From contig JAZBPA010000174.1 in NCBI GenBank assembly GCA_036351435.1, positions 1 through 55,761 of the forward strand: a stretch of 55,761 nt of DNA. The letters run 5' to 3'. The DNA is from JAAUQA01 sp036351435. Its GTDB lineage: Bacteria; Pseudomonadota; Gammaproteobacteria; Competibacterales; Competibacteraceae. The translations under genes and the position numbers were made by a program. Shown one piece after another: positions 9,804 to 18,157 of the stretch (the first letter of the stretch is position 1; each line of letters opens with the position of its first letter). Under the pieces are notes generated by a model. The model saw only the letters and a program-made list of their open reading frames with translations. It made no database searches and had not been told where the DNA came from.

Positions 9804-10951
9804 GAAGGCCCCCAATTGCGCCGCCAGCGCAAGGTTTCGCGCATAAACGGCAAAGTCGGCATCGCGCGGATTACTGCACCATAATCGCCATAGGCGGCTT
9901 GATCGGACAGGAAACGGACCAGCGCCTGCGTATCGGTGCGTTTGAATAAACGAAAGAAAATAGCCGGCGCCTGTTCCGGAAAATGGCTGAGGTAAGAGAG
10001 AAAAACCCGGTCGAACCAACGAACTAACGACGGGCGAGGCTCAGGTGGCTCAGGCAATTCAGCGATCGCCAAACGTTCCACCATTTCTTCGGTCCAGCGC
10101 TGAATGGGTAAAAACCCATAACCGGAACTGCCTTTGACCAATCCACCCGCAGTGCCGATCCGATAAATGCGTGGAGCTGGGCACAGGCGTGGCGACGCGG
10201 CACTCATAGGAATCACGCCGCGTTCTTGTTCAAGCACCTCAAACTCGGTTACTTGGTAGCGCTCTGCCAAGTACGCTCGTATAGCGGTCTGATAATGCTC
10301 TTCAGGCAAAGCTTGAGGCGAGATAAAGGTTGCTTCCACGAGTGCTTCGCAAGGCGAATAGGGCAGTACGTAAAAGAAATGGATAGCCTCGTCTTGAGGC
10401 ACGTCGAAATCCATCAAGGTCAGGGTAGCGGGAGAAAAAACCGGTGTTGAGGTACGCACTCGCCAGCCGACGAAGTGTTGCAGCAAACCACTGGTCAGAA
10501 CTTTAGGTGGGCGACTATCGAACACATGGCGGGCGCGCAATCGACCCTGATCAGTTTCCACAATCGCACACTCGCTGGCTGCAGTAATCACCTGCGCGGT
10601 TACGCCCAGCTTAAGCGAAACATTAGGCGCTGCAGCGAGCCGTTCTAAAGCAGTATTATAAAACGCATCCGCCGGAATATGTTGATACGGATAACGATGA
10701 CTTTCGCGGATGATTTCCCGACCATCGTGGCGTACTTTCCAGCGATTCCAAGAGTGGCTGACAGCGGATTCGAAACGATGCGGCCGGACTCGCCAATAAC
10801 ACCAGGTGCGGTCGCGCACATAGTGAGTACGCGGCTCAACAACGATGATCCGCGATGAAGGTTCGAGTCGTTCGGCAAGCCCCACAGCCAGACTCAATCC
10901 GGCACAACCACCGCCCACGATCACATAATCGGCGAACTCATCGCTGGTCAT
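9800..10951 (-). CDS. crtY: Lycopene beta-cyclase
   Basis: Flavoprotein that cyclises both ends of lycopene to give beta-carotene. The 383-residue protein starts with the FAD-binding motif DYVIVGGGCAGLSLAVGLAE and contains a CrtY-type EPRTHYVRDRTWCYW segment and the G-T-A-G-G-L-V-K-G-S-S-G-Y-G-F motif near residues 268-282. Start ATG overlaps the crtB stop (ATGA). It lies between crtB and blh, completing the path from lycopene to beta-carotene. Confidence 0.95.
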   Translation of the reverse strand: MTSDEFADYVIVGGGCAGLSLAVGLAERLEPSSRIIVVEPRTHYVRDRTWCYWRVRPHRFESAVSHSWNRWKVRHDGREIIRESHRYPYQHIPADAFYNTALERLAAAPNVSLKLGVTAQVITAASECAIVETDQGRLRARHVFDSRPPKVLTSGLLQHFVGWRVRTSTPVFSPATLTLMDFDVPQDEAIHFFYVLPYSPCEALVEATFISPQALPEEHYQTAIRAYLAERYQVTEFEVLEQERGVIPMSAASPRLCPAPRIYRIGTAGGLVKGSSGYGFLPIQRWTEEMVERLAIAELPEPPEPRPSLVRWFDRVFLSYLSHFPEQAPAIFFRLFKRTDTQALVRFLSDQAAYGDYGAVIRAMPTLPFMRETLRWRRNWGPS

Positions 10952-11898
10952 GGTTGTGCGCCCGGCAAGCCTCGCAAGGCTTGATGTAATTGCGGATCAT
11001 GGCGAGGCGGCTTTCCACTAAGCCAATACCCGGGTTGACTCAGCGCAGCGCTCAGAGCGCGGGTGGTATGCCAGCATTTACCAGCCACGCCGACATAAGA
11101 GCGACCTCGCCAGTATTCATCACCACGCCTTTGCACAACTCCGCCGATGGCTTCATAGACGCGTGCAGCGGTCAGAATCGCTAAACGCGCTCGCCAAGGT
11201 AAATACCGCATACCCTGATCGGCGCTGCGATAATAACCATTCGCCCGGCGCAAAACCTGCTCGACGACACTGTATGCCGCGTCGCGGGTTGCCCCATCGC
11301 CGGCCACCAAATACTGCGGTTGTAAACTGATTGAGGTAGCTTCCTGAGGCAGGTAAACCCGGTCGCGAGCAGCATCTTCCAGCACGTCGCGTGAGATATT
11401 GGTCAATTGCATGGCGATACCCAGATCAATCGCGAAGGGCAAGGCCGCCGAATCCCGCACTCCTAATACGCCACACATCAAAATACCGACGGTCGAGGCG
11501 ACGCCATAAGCATAGCGCAGCAATTCGTCCCAGGTCTGCAGCCGAACAGTCCCCACGTCGTCAATGAGTGTATCGATCAACACCCGCGCCGGCATCAGCG
11601 GTAATTGTTGCTCAGTGGCTAGTTGCAGAAAAGCGCTAACGGTCGGATCGGCACTAACGCCTCGCTCCAGTGCCTGGCGAATATCGCTTAACCCGGATCG
11701 AGCTATGCTCGGGTCAGTGCCATCGGCCAGATCGTCAGCGGCCCGACAAAACGCATACAGTACCGCTGCATGTTGGGCTTGTGCAGGTTCCAACAGGGTC
11801 CCGGCCCAATAAAAACTTTTGCCGTGCCGCTTGAGCGTTAGCCGAGCTTGAGACTCAGCCTGCGGCGGTAACGCGGTGGTTCCTGTCATTATGAGCAT
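10948..11898 (-). CDS. crtB: Phytoene synthase
   Basis: Condenses two geranylgeranyl diphosphates into 15-cis-phytoene, the first carotenoid-specific step. The 316-residue protein carries both Asp-rich motifs of squalene/phytoene synthases, as RAADDLADG and LTNISRDVLEDAARDR. The start is uncertain: ATG at 11898 overlaps the end of crtI by 44 bp, and an in-frame ATG at 11889 is an alternative. Neither has a good ribosome-binding site, so translational coupling to crtI is likely. Confidence 0.95.
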   Translation of the reverse strand: MLIMTGTTALPPQAESQARLTLKRHGKSFYWAGTLLEPAQAQHAAVLYAFCRAADDLADGTDPSIARSGLSDIRQALERGVSADPTVSAFLQLATEQQLPLMPARVLIDTLIDDVGTVRLQTWDELLRYAYGVASTVGILMCGVLGVRDSAALPFAIDLGIAMQLTNISRDVLEDAARDRVYLPQEATSISLQPQYLVAGDGATRDAAYSVVEQVLRRANGYYRSADQGMRYLPWRARLAILTAARVYEAIGGVVQRRGDEYWRGRSYVGVAGKCWHTTRALSAALSQPGYWLSGKPPRHDPQLHQALRGLPGAQP

Positions 11899-13387
11899 GA
11901 GATAGGTTTTGCCATTGGTGAGCCGGCGGAATCAAACTATCCAGCACCTTGGCCGAACTCAGCACGCCGGGAACTCCGGCACCGGGATGGGTGCCAGCGC
12001 CCACAAAATAAAGCCGCCCGATATCATCCGCACGGTTATGAAAACGAAAATAAGCCGATTGACTGAACAAGGGCGCGATAGAAAAGCCGGTTCCCCAATG
12101 GGAAAGATAATTGTTTTTGAAATCGACCGGCGTCATGGTGAAATCATGGACGAGGTGTTCCTTTAGACCCGGCAAAATCGTATTGTGCAGCGCTTCGACG
12201 ATGCGTTGTTGATAACGCGGCCCTTCCGTTTCCCAATCAATGCCGCTCTGGAGATTGGGCACCGGAGAAAGCACATAGAAACTGTCGCATCCCGCAGGCG
12301 CCATGGACGGATCGGTGGCGGTGGGGCGGTGCAAATAAAGACTGAAATCGTCGGACAACACCTGACGATGAAAGATGTTTTTTAATAGCTTTTTATACGT
12401 CTGGCCTAACCAAATCGTGTGATGGGCAACATCCGGGTATTGCCGGGTAGTACCGAAATAGAGCACGAACAAACCCATCGAATAACGTAGTCGTTCGATA
12501 CGCTTATCCGACCATTGACGGCGATGCTGTGCGGGAATTAGATGCTTGTATACGTATGGCGGATCGCCGTTGACCACCACCAAATCGGCCGATAGTTGCT
12601 GTCCGTTTTCCAGCCGGACGCCGCGAGCATCCCCTTGCTCAATCAGAATTTCACTGACGGTTTCGTTAAGCCGGATATCAATACCGACTTCCGTCATCAA
12701 CCGCCCCAGACCGGCCACCAGCGCACCCGTACCACCCATGGCGAAATGCACGCCCCACTTACGCTCCAGATAATGGATCAGCACATAAATCGAGGTGGTA
12801 TCAAAGGGATTGCCGCCGACCAGCAGCGGTTGCAGGCTAAATGCCTGGCGTAACGCGGGGTGTTTAATATGAGCCGCTACTAATCCGTAAACAGTACGAT
12901 AACTACGCAGCGCGAGCAGCCGAGGTAGTTGTTTGAGCATCTCGCTGAAACGATGGAAGGGCTGGTGCGCTAATTGCGAGAAACCGACTTCGAAGATGCG
13001 CCGCGACGTTTCGACTAGGCGTAGATACCCATCACAATCGGCGGGATTGAAGCGGGCGATTTCCGCCAAGGTGTCGTCAACGCTACCCCCGTAATTGAAC
13101 TGCTGACCGTCGGGGAAACGAATCCGATACCAGGTGTCGAGGGGTTTCAGTTCGACATAATCACGACTGTCCCGCCCAAACAAGGCAAATAATTCGTCAA
13201 TCAGAAAAGGCGCGGTAATTACCGTGGGGCCGGCATCGAACACGAAGTCGCCGCGCCGAAAAACCTGCGCTCGGCCGCCCAGCAAGGAGGCTCGATCAAT
13301 CACCGTGACCTGGTAACCCCGCGCTCTAAGTCGCAAAGCCGCTGCGATGCCGCCGAAACCGGCACCGACTACCAGTGCAGTTGGCAT
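11855..13387 (-). CDS. crtI: Phytoene desaturase
   Basis: FAD-dependent desaturase that converts phytoene to lycopene. The N-terminus MPTALVVGAGFGGIAAAL is the dinucleotide-binding motif, and the C-terminus has the bacterial CrtI signature FVGAGTHPGAGVPGVL. I choose ATG 13387, preceded by GGGAG 8 nt upstream, giving about 510 residues; an alternative GTG at 13405 overlaps the crtE stop. Third gene of the operon, tightly packed between crtE and crtB. Confidence 0.95.
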   Translation of the reverse strand: MPTALVVGAGFGGIAAALRLRARGYQVTVIDRASLLGGRAQVFRRGDFVFDAGPTVITAPFLIDELFALFGRDSRDYVELKPLDTWYRIRFPDGQQFNYGGSVDDTLAEIARFNPADCDGYLRLVETSRRIFEVGFSQLAHQPFHRFSEMLKQLPRLLALRSYRTVYGLVAAHIKHPALRQAFSLQPLLVGGNPFDTTSIYVLIHYLERKWGVHFAMGGTGALVAGLGRLMTEVGIDIRLNETVSEILIEQGDARGVRLENGQQLSADLVVVNGDPPYVYKHLIPAQHRRQWSDKRIERLRYSMGLFVLYFGTTRQYPDVAHHTIWLGQTYKKLLKNIFHRQVLSDDFSLYLHRPTATDPSMAPAGCDSFYVLSPVPNLQSGIDWETEGPRYQQRIVEALHNTILPGLKEHLVHDFTMTPVDFKNNYLSHWGTGFSIAPLFSQSAYFRFHNRADDIGRLYFVGAGTHPGAGVPGVLSSAKVLDSLIPPAHQWQNLSHAHNDRNHRVTAAG

Positions 13388-13401
13388 AGCGTTTCTCCCA
13401 G

Positions 13402-14490
13402 TCACGAGTCGCTGGGACGCAACTCGGATGCCGATTTAAATTGGCCACCGGCTTCGATTATAGTTTGCGCTAGCAGCGTAGGCAGTTTTTTCAGATGTTC
13501 GGTAACCCTTGTTTGGACACTCTCTAGCTGATTGAGGGTTTGTTCGAACGCAGTTGATTCACACAGTAGCCTCGCCCAGCGAGTGATCTCTGTTGTGGTG
13601 GCTTGGCCACGATTCTGGCGCAGGAAAATCATGAGCTGCTCAAGTAAGGGCTGCTGCTGAGAAACAGCGCATTGCACCAACACTGCATTCACCACCCCAG
13701 CACGTAAATCAGAGCCCGCCTCGCGACCCACTTTAGAACCCATAAAATCACTGAGATCGTCCTGAATTTGATAAGCCACACCCAATTGTTCCAGAGTTGT
13801 TACTACAGCGCTCTTCAGAGTGGACGGCGTATCCGCCAGCACCATCGCGCACTCGGCGGGCAAAGCGAAGAATGCGCCGGTTTTAGCGCGTACCATGGAT
13901 TCATAGTCCGCAACCGTGAATTCGGGGGTGAACCGCGCCGAGAGCACCTGTCCGCGAATGCTTTCGGATATTCTGCGAGTAAACAACCTCGTTAACTGTA
14001 AGCGCGATTCGGCAGAACTCGGCGTCTCCAATAGCAGACCCTGTGCCTGGGTCAGGAAATAATCTCCCAAATTTAGCGCAATGTCCTCACCGAAGCGCTT
14101 CCATACCGTGTATTGGCCGCGACGCATGGTGTCCCTATCCTGCAAATCGTCGTGTACCAACGAAGCGTTATGCAGTAACTCACAAGCAGCGGCGGCCGGA
14201 ATAATGCGCTCGGCGGGAATACCTAAACAATAGGCCATTGCCAGCGCCAGTCGGGCGCGAAACTGACCACCGCTTGCTGCTAGATGATAACGGGCGCTGA
14301 TTTGCAAAGGACCAGCGTGGTTCGCAACCCGTTTAAGTAAATTGTCCACGGCCGGTAATTGGGTAACCGCCCAATCCCAGGCATCCTTGCCGTTTCCCGG
14401 TGCAACACTCGACAGCAAATCAGCACATTGTACGGTCTGATGGCTGTCACAAACCGGTTTGGCGGGCTGAACAGCTGCAATTGTCGCCAT
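13402..14490 (-). CDS. crtE: Geranylgeranyl diphosphate synthase
   Basis: Polyprenyl synthase that supplies C20 diphosphate for carotenoid synthesis. The 362-residue protein shows the first Asp-rich motif as LVHDDLQDRDTMRRG and the second as YQIQDDLSDFMGSKVG, each DDxxD. Function as CrtE rather than FPP synthase is inferred from position between the rhodopsin gene and crtI. It is 63 bp downstream of the rhodopsin stop and overlaps the next gene region by 4 bp. Confidence 0.93.
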   Translation of the reverse strand: MATIAAVQPAKPVCDSHQTVQCADLLSSVAPGNGKDAWDWAVTQLPAVDNLLKRVANHAGPLQISARYHLAASGGQFRARLALAMAYCLGIPAERIIPAAAACELLHNASLVHDDLQDRDTMRRGQYTVWKRFGEDIALNLGDYFLTQAQGLLLETPSSAESRLQLTRLFTRRISESIRGQVLSARFTPEFTVADYESMVRAKTGAFFALPAECAMVLADTPSTLKSAVVTTLEQLGVAYQIQDDLSDFMGSKVGREAGSDLRAGVVNAVLVQCAVSQQQPLLEQLMIFLRQNRGQATTTEITRWARLLCESTAFEQTLNQLESVQTRVTEHLKKLPTLLAQTIIEAGGQFKSASELRPSDS

Positions 14491-14553
14491 GTTCCTATTC
14501 TCTCGTCTTGGGTGTGGGCGGCGGCAAACTCAGCCGCCGCTTGGTCGTGTGGC

Positions 14554-15291
14554 TCAAGCGTTAGCCAACGCTTCGGTTTCTTGCAGTCGGGTCAGTTGTT
14601 TAACGGCGCCCAACGCAACTAGGCCGTAACCCACTTTATTAAACACATCGGAGAAGTTGTAAATCAGTTCGCGCAGCAACAAGAGTTCCAGTGTGCCGTA
14701 ACTCAAGGCGGCAACGAAACCAATCGGATAAATCGCCCAACCGAAGGTAATGAACATACGCAGAGTACGTAGCCCGTCGCGAATGGGACGCGGTGCTTTA
14801 TTGATGTCTTTGTCAATGCTGATGAACAGATCGAAAACAATCATCAGCCAAGCCAGTGTCGAAACACCGAACATGATCCAGGCAAACATACCGGATGTTT
14901 CCTCGGTATTGATGGCAATTTCGCCTAAATAACCGGTGGTAATCATAATGATGTCGAAGATAACCAGACGGGTCATTAAACCACGCCCCCGGGTTTGTAG
15001 CATGATCGGCACCATGGCCACTAACAACGGTGTAGTCAGCAACCAATCGACATAACGTAGTTCAGTTGGAAAGGCGACGATAGCTTCGGCTCCGCCATCA
15101 ATGCCAACCACCCCTTTCATGCCAAAATACTGCACTGCGGCGATAAAGCAGATTAAAGTTGCCATGTTCACGGCCGAACGATATTGGGCCGCCACGTTGC
15201 TGCGTTCTAAGGCAAAATAAATAGCGCCTGCCGCCATAGCGATGAAAGCAGCTTGGAAGGTATATTTAGTCGCGAGAACTAGAAATTCCAC
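14554..15291 (-). CDS. Proteorhodopsin-like light-driven ion pump, DTM motif
   Basis: Seven-helix retinal protein of 245 residues. Retinal-binding Lys is K219 in YNFSDVFNKVG with counterion Asp D215. Helix C reads RYVDWLLTTPLLVAM, giving D82 (primary acceptor), T86 and, at the proton-donor position, M93 instead of Glu or Asp. Position 90, homologous to the spectral tuning site 105 of green proteorhodopsin, is Leu, suggesting green absorption. The helix-B His of proteorhodopsin aligns with Gln54. Helix F FGWAIYPIGF is typical. D82 and T86 favour outward proton pumping over chloride or sodium transport; the missing donor suggests a slow or unusual photocycle. First gene of the rhodopsin-crtEIBY-blh operon. 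Confidence 0.95.
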   Translation of the reverse strand: MEFLVLATKYTFQAAFIAMAAGAIYFALERSNVAAQYRSAVNMATLICFIAAVQYFGMKGVVGIDGGAEAIVAFPTELRYVDWLLTTPLLVAMVPIMLQTRGRGLMTRLVIFDIIMITTGYLGEIAINTEETSGMFAWIMFGVSTLAWLMIVFDLFISIDKDINKAPRPIRDGLRTLRMFITFGWAIYPIGFVAALSYGTLELLLLRELIYNFSDVFNKVGYGLVALGAVKQLTRLQETEALANA

Positions 15292-15376
15292 TGGTTAATC
15301 TCCCGGATTGATTGCGATAAAGGGCCTGCATAGTCAAAAACCAGCAGTTGTTGAAGGTGCCTTAAACTATCAAGAG

Positions 15377-15426
15377 TTTGTAACTGGAATATGTCCTGAC
15401 GAGAAATCTTTGTAACGGTTTTGTAA
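15377..15426. repeat. Three TTTGTAA heptamers between rhodopsin and hldE
   Basis: The heptamer TTTGTAA starts at 15377, 15409 and 15420 on the plus strand. The last two are exactly 11 bp apart, one helical turn, and the first is 32 bp away. They sit in the 154-bp divergent promoter region of the rhodopsin operon and hldE. Such phased copies could be a regulator site for either gene, but I cannot name the regulator and the region is AT-rich, so chance is possible. Confidence 0.35.
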
Positions 15427-15445
15427 ATATTTATGTGCGCCAACT

Positions 15446-16870
15446 ATGACTTTTCAATTGCCTGATTTTACAGGGGCTAATATTTTAATCGTCGGCGATG
15501 TCATGCTAGACCGATACTGGCATGGTCCAACTTCCCGAATTTCTCCCGAAGCGCCGGTACCGATTGTCAAAGTGGATACCATCGAAGAACGCCCTGGTGG
15601 AGCTGCCAATGTGGCAGTCAATATTGCAGCATTGGGTGGACATGCTGAGGTTCTTGGCATCGTAGGCGATGACGAAGCCGCGCAGATTCTGCAGACCAAA
15701 TTAACCCGCTTGGGAATAGCGGACGGGCTGCTGCGCGAACCGGAACAGCTGACTATCACTAAATTACGAGTGCTGAGCCGCCACCAACAGCTACTCCGGG
15801 TCGATTTCGAGAATCCATTTCGTTTCCAATCCAGCACTTTGCTGGAACGTTTCAAGGCCCGCCTCCCGGCAGCTGATCTGGTAGTGGTCTCCGATTACGG
15901 CAAGGGCACCGTCCCTAACGTGCAGGACTACATCGTCAGCGCACGAGCTGCCAATCGTCCGGTATTGGTGGATCCAAAAGGGCGGGATTTCTCTATTTAT
16001 CGGAATGCGACATTAATCACCCCCAATCTACCAGAATTGGAAGCTGTGGTCGGTCCCTGCGCCGATGAACAAGTGCTGGTGAGTAAAGGAATGGCCTTGC
16101 TGGAAGAACTCTGCCTGGACGCCCTGCTGGTCACTCGCGGGGAACAGGGCATGAGTCTATTGCGCCGCGCCGCAGAACCCCTGCATCTAGCGGCGCGGGC
16201 TCGCGAGGTTTATGACGTCACCGGTGCCGGTGATACTGTCATCGCCACCTTGGCAGCGGGCTTGGCAAGCGGTTTAGATCTAGCAACCGCCATTCTGTTG
16301 GCTAATGCAGCTGCCGGTATCGTGGTGGGTAAACTGGGGGCTGCCGGGGTGACTGCTTCCGAGTTACAGCGTGCGCTCTATGAACATGCAGAACCGGCTA
16401 AGGGTTCAGTCAGTGAAGAGCAGCTCATCATGGCGGTAGCAGATGCCAAACAGCACGGCGAAACCGTTGTGATGACCAACGGTTGTTTCGATATTTTGCA
16501 TGCCGGTCATGTGGGCTATCTGGAGCAAGCTCGCCGACTTGGCAATCGTTTGATTGTCGCGGTCAACGACGATGCTTCGGTGCGCCGGCTAAAAGGTTCG
16601 GAGCGTCCGGTGAACAAGTTGCAACAGCGAATGCAGGTACTGGCTGGCTTGGCAGCCGTCGATTGGGTGGTGCCGTTCAGCGAGGACACCCCCGAGCGCT
16701 TGATTTGCCGGGTTAAACCGGATTATTTGGTTAAAGGCGGCGATCATGCGCCGGATACGATTGCTGGCGGACGTTGCGTGCGGGAGGCCGGTGGTCAAGT
16801 GGTGGTCATGGACTATTTTGACGGCCATTCTACGAGCAATATCATTGCCCGCATTCTCGACTCGTCTTGA
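15446..16870 (+). CDS. hldE: Bifunctional heptose-7-phosphate kinase / heptose-1-phosphate adenylyltransferase
   Basis: Cytoplasmic enzyme making ADP-heptose for the LPS inner core. Residues 1 to about 320 form a PfkB-type ribokinase domain (RPGGAANVAVNIAALGG and the catalytic loop DVTGAGDTVIATLAAG). Residues about 340-474 form a nucleotidyltransferase domain with TNGCFDILHAGHVGYLEQAR. The 474-residue length equals that of standard HldE fusions. It is followed 4 bp later by waaA, consistent with an LPS core operon. Confidence 0.96.
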   Translation: MTFQLPDFTGANILIVGDVMLDRYWHGPTSRISPEAPVPIVKVDTIEERPGGAANVAVNIAALGGHAEVLGIVGDDEAAQILQTKLTRLGIADGLLREPEQLTITKLRVLSRHQQLLRVDFENPFRFQSSTLLERFKARLPAADLVVVSDYGKGTVPNVQDYIVSARAANRPVLVDPKGRDFSIYRNATLITPNLPELEAVVGPCADEQVLVSKGMALLEELCLDALLVTRGEQGMSLLRRAAEPLHLAARAREVYDVTGAGDTVIATLAAGLASGLDLATAILLANAAAGIVVGKLGAAGVTASELQRALYEHAEPAKGSVSEEQLIMAVADAKQHGETVVMTNGCFDILHAGHVGYLEQARRLGNRLIVAVNDDASVRRLKGSERPVNKLQQRMQVLAGLAAVDWVVPFSEDTPERLICRVKPDYLVKGGDHAPDTIAGGRCVREAGGQVVVMDYFDGHSTSNIIARILDSS

Positions 16871-16874
16871 ACTG

Positions 16875-18128
16875 ATGCGCATTCTGTATAGCGTGTTGTT
16901 GACTTTGGCGGTCCCTCTGATTCTGCTGCGTCTTTACTGGCGTGGCGGTAAAAATCCCGCTTACCGACAACGTTGGGGCGAACGGTTCGGTTTTGTACCG
17001 TCACTGCCGGAAAACAGTTGTCTGTGGATTCATGCGGTGTCCGTCGGAGAAGTGCGTGCAGCGCTGCCACTGATTAACGCCTTGCAAGAACGTTATCCGG
17101 CGCGTGGGCTATTGGTGACGACTACTACGCCTACCGGTTCACAGCAGGTGTATCATGCTTTGGGAGACAGCGTTAGCCATGCTTATTTACCCTACGATTT
17201 ACCTGGTGCGGTACGTCGCTTTCTGAGCCGTGTCCAACCGGGGCTAGCTATCGTTATGGAAACGGAACTGTGGCCCAACGTTTACCATCAATGCGCAGCA
17301 GCGAATATTCCTTTGGTAGTGGCTAACGCACGGCTTTCGGCACGTTCTACCAGCCGTTATCTGCGGTTGGCGGATTTTTCCCGCAGCGTATTGGCTCACA
17401 CCACGCTGATCGCTGCACAGAGTGAGCTGGATGCCGAACGTTTTCGCGCCTTGGGTGCACCGCGGGTCCGTGTTATGGGCAATCTTAAATATGATCTAAG
17501 TTTGCCGACAAAATTGCCCGCTCAGGGCGGAGCTTTGCGGCAAGCATTAGGGATTTCGCGCCCCGTATTGGTCGCTGCCAGCACCCATAGCGGTGAAGAC
17601 GAGCAAGTCCTGGAGGCTTTTCTTACTGCGCGGTGCAGGTTGCCGGATTTACTCCTAGTGCTGGTACCGCGTCATCCAGAACGTTTCGATACGGTTGCGA
17701 ATCTATGTTCGCAACGGGGCTTGACTGTGGTTAGGCGCAGCACAGGGCAATCTTGCACATCGACCACAGCGGTTTTTCTGGGCGACAGCATGGGCGAGTT
17801 GCTGTTGTTCTACGCCGCTGCCGATGTGGCTTTCGTGGGCGGTAGCCTGGTGCCACACGGCGGTCACAATGCGCTGGAAGCGGCTTTATTAGGGTTGCCG
17901 GTGCTGTTCGGCCCGCACATGTTCAACTTCATCGAGGTCAGCGAACGGTTGCTCACGGCGCAGGCCGCTTGGCGAGTCACTAACGCTGAAGAATTGGCAG
18001 CTAGGCTAGTAGAGCTGGTTGCGGATCACTCGTTGAGACGGGTTGCCGGTCAACGGGCACAAACAGTTGTGGAAGAAAATCGCGGAGCCCTGGCCAAGCT
18101 ATTGACACTCATTGATGAATTTGCCTGA
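16875..18128 (+). CDS. waaA: 3-deoxy-D-manno-octulosonic acid transferase
   Basis: Membrane-associated GT30 glycosyltransferase that adds Kdo to lipid IVA. The 417-residue protein starts MRILYSVLLTLAVPLILL, an N-terminal membrane anchor, followed by the WaaA block RWGERFGFVP and IHAVSVGEVRAA with the catalytic Glu in GE. The GGHNALEAALLGLPVLFGPH nucleotide-sugar motif is near the C-terminus. I use ATG 16875, immediately after the hldE stop; the open frame extends further upstream within hldE but the family N-terminus begins here. Convergent with the hybrid kinase gene, 29 bp apart. Confidence 0.95.
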   Translation: MRILYSVLLTLAVPLILLRLYWRGGKNPAYRQRWGERFGFVPSLPENSCLWIHAVSVGEVRAALPLINALQERYPARGLLVTTTTPTGSQQVYHALGDSVSHAYLPYDLPGAVRRFLSRVQPGLAIVMETELWPNVYHQCAAANIPLVVANARLSARSTSRYLRLADFSRSVLAHTTLIAAQSELDAERFRALGAPRVRVMGNLKYDLSLPTKLPAQGGALRQALGISRPVLVAASTHSGEDEQVLEAFLTARCRLPDLLLVLVPRHPERFDTVANLCSQRGLTVVRRSTGQSCTSTTAVFLGDSMGELLLFYAAADVAFVGGSLVPHGGHNALEAALLGLPVLFGPHMFNFIEVSERLLTAQAAWRVTNAEELAARLVELVADHSLRRVAGQRAQTVVEENRGALAKLLTLIDEFA

Positions 18129-18157
18129 TGGTGTCGCTGGCCAAGCGTAATTCAGGG

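Noticed and set aside
9804..10019. N-terminal extension of blh by 72 codons
   Set aside because: It reads crtY codons in another frame, and the extra sequence does not resemble Blh; the GTG at 9803 couples to the crtY stop.
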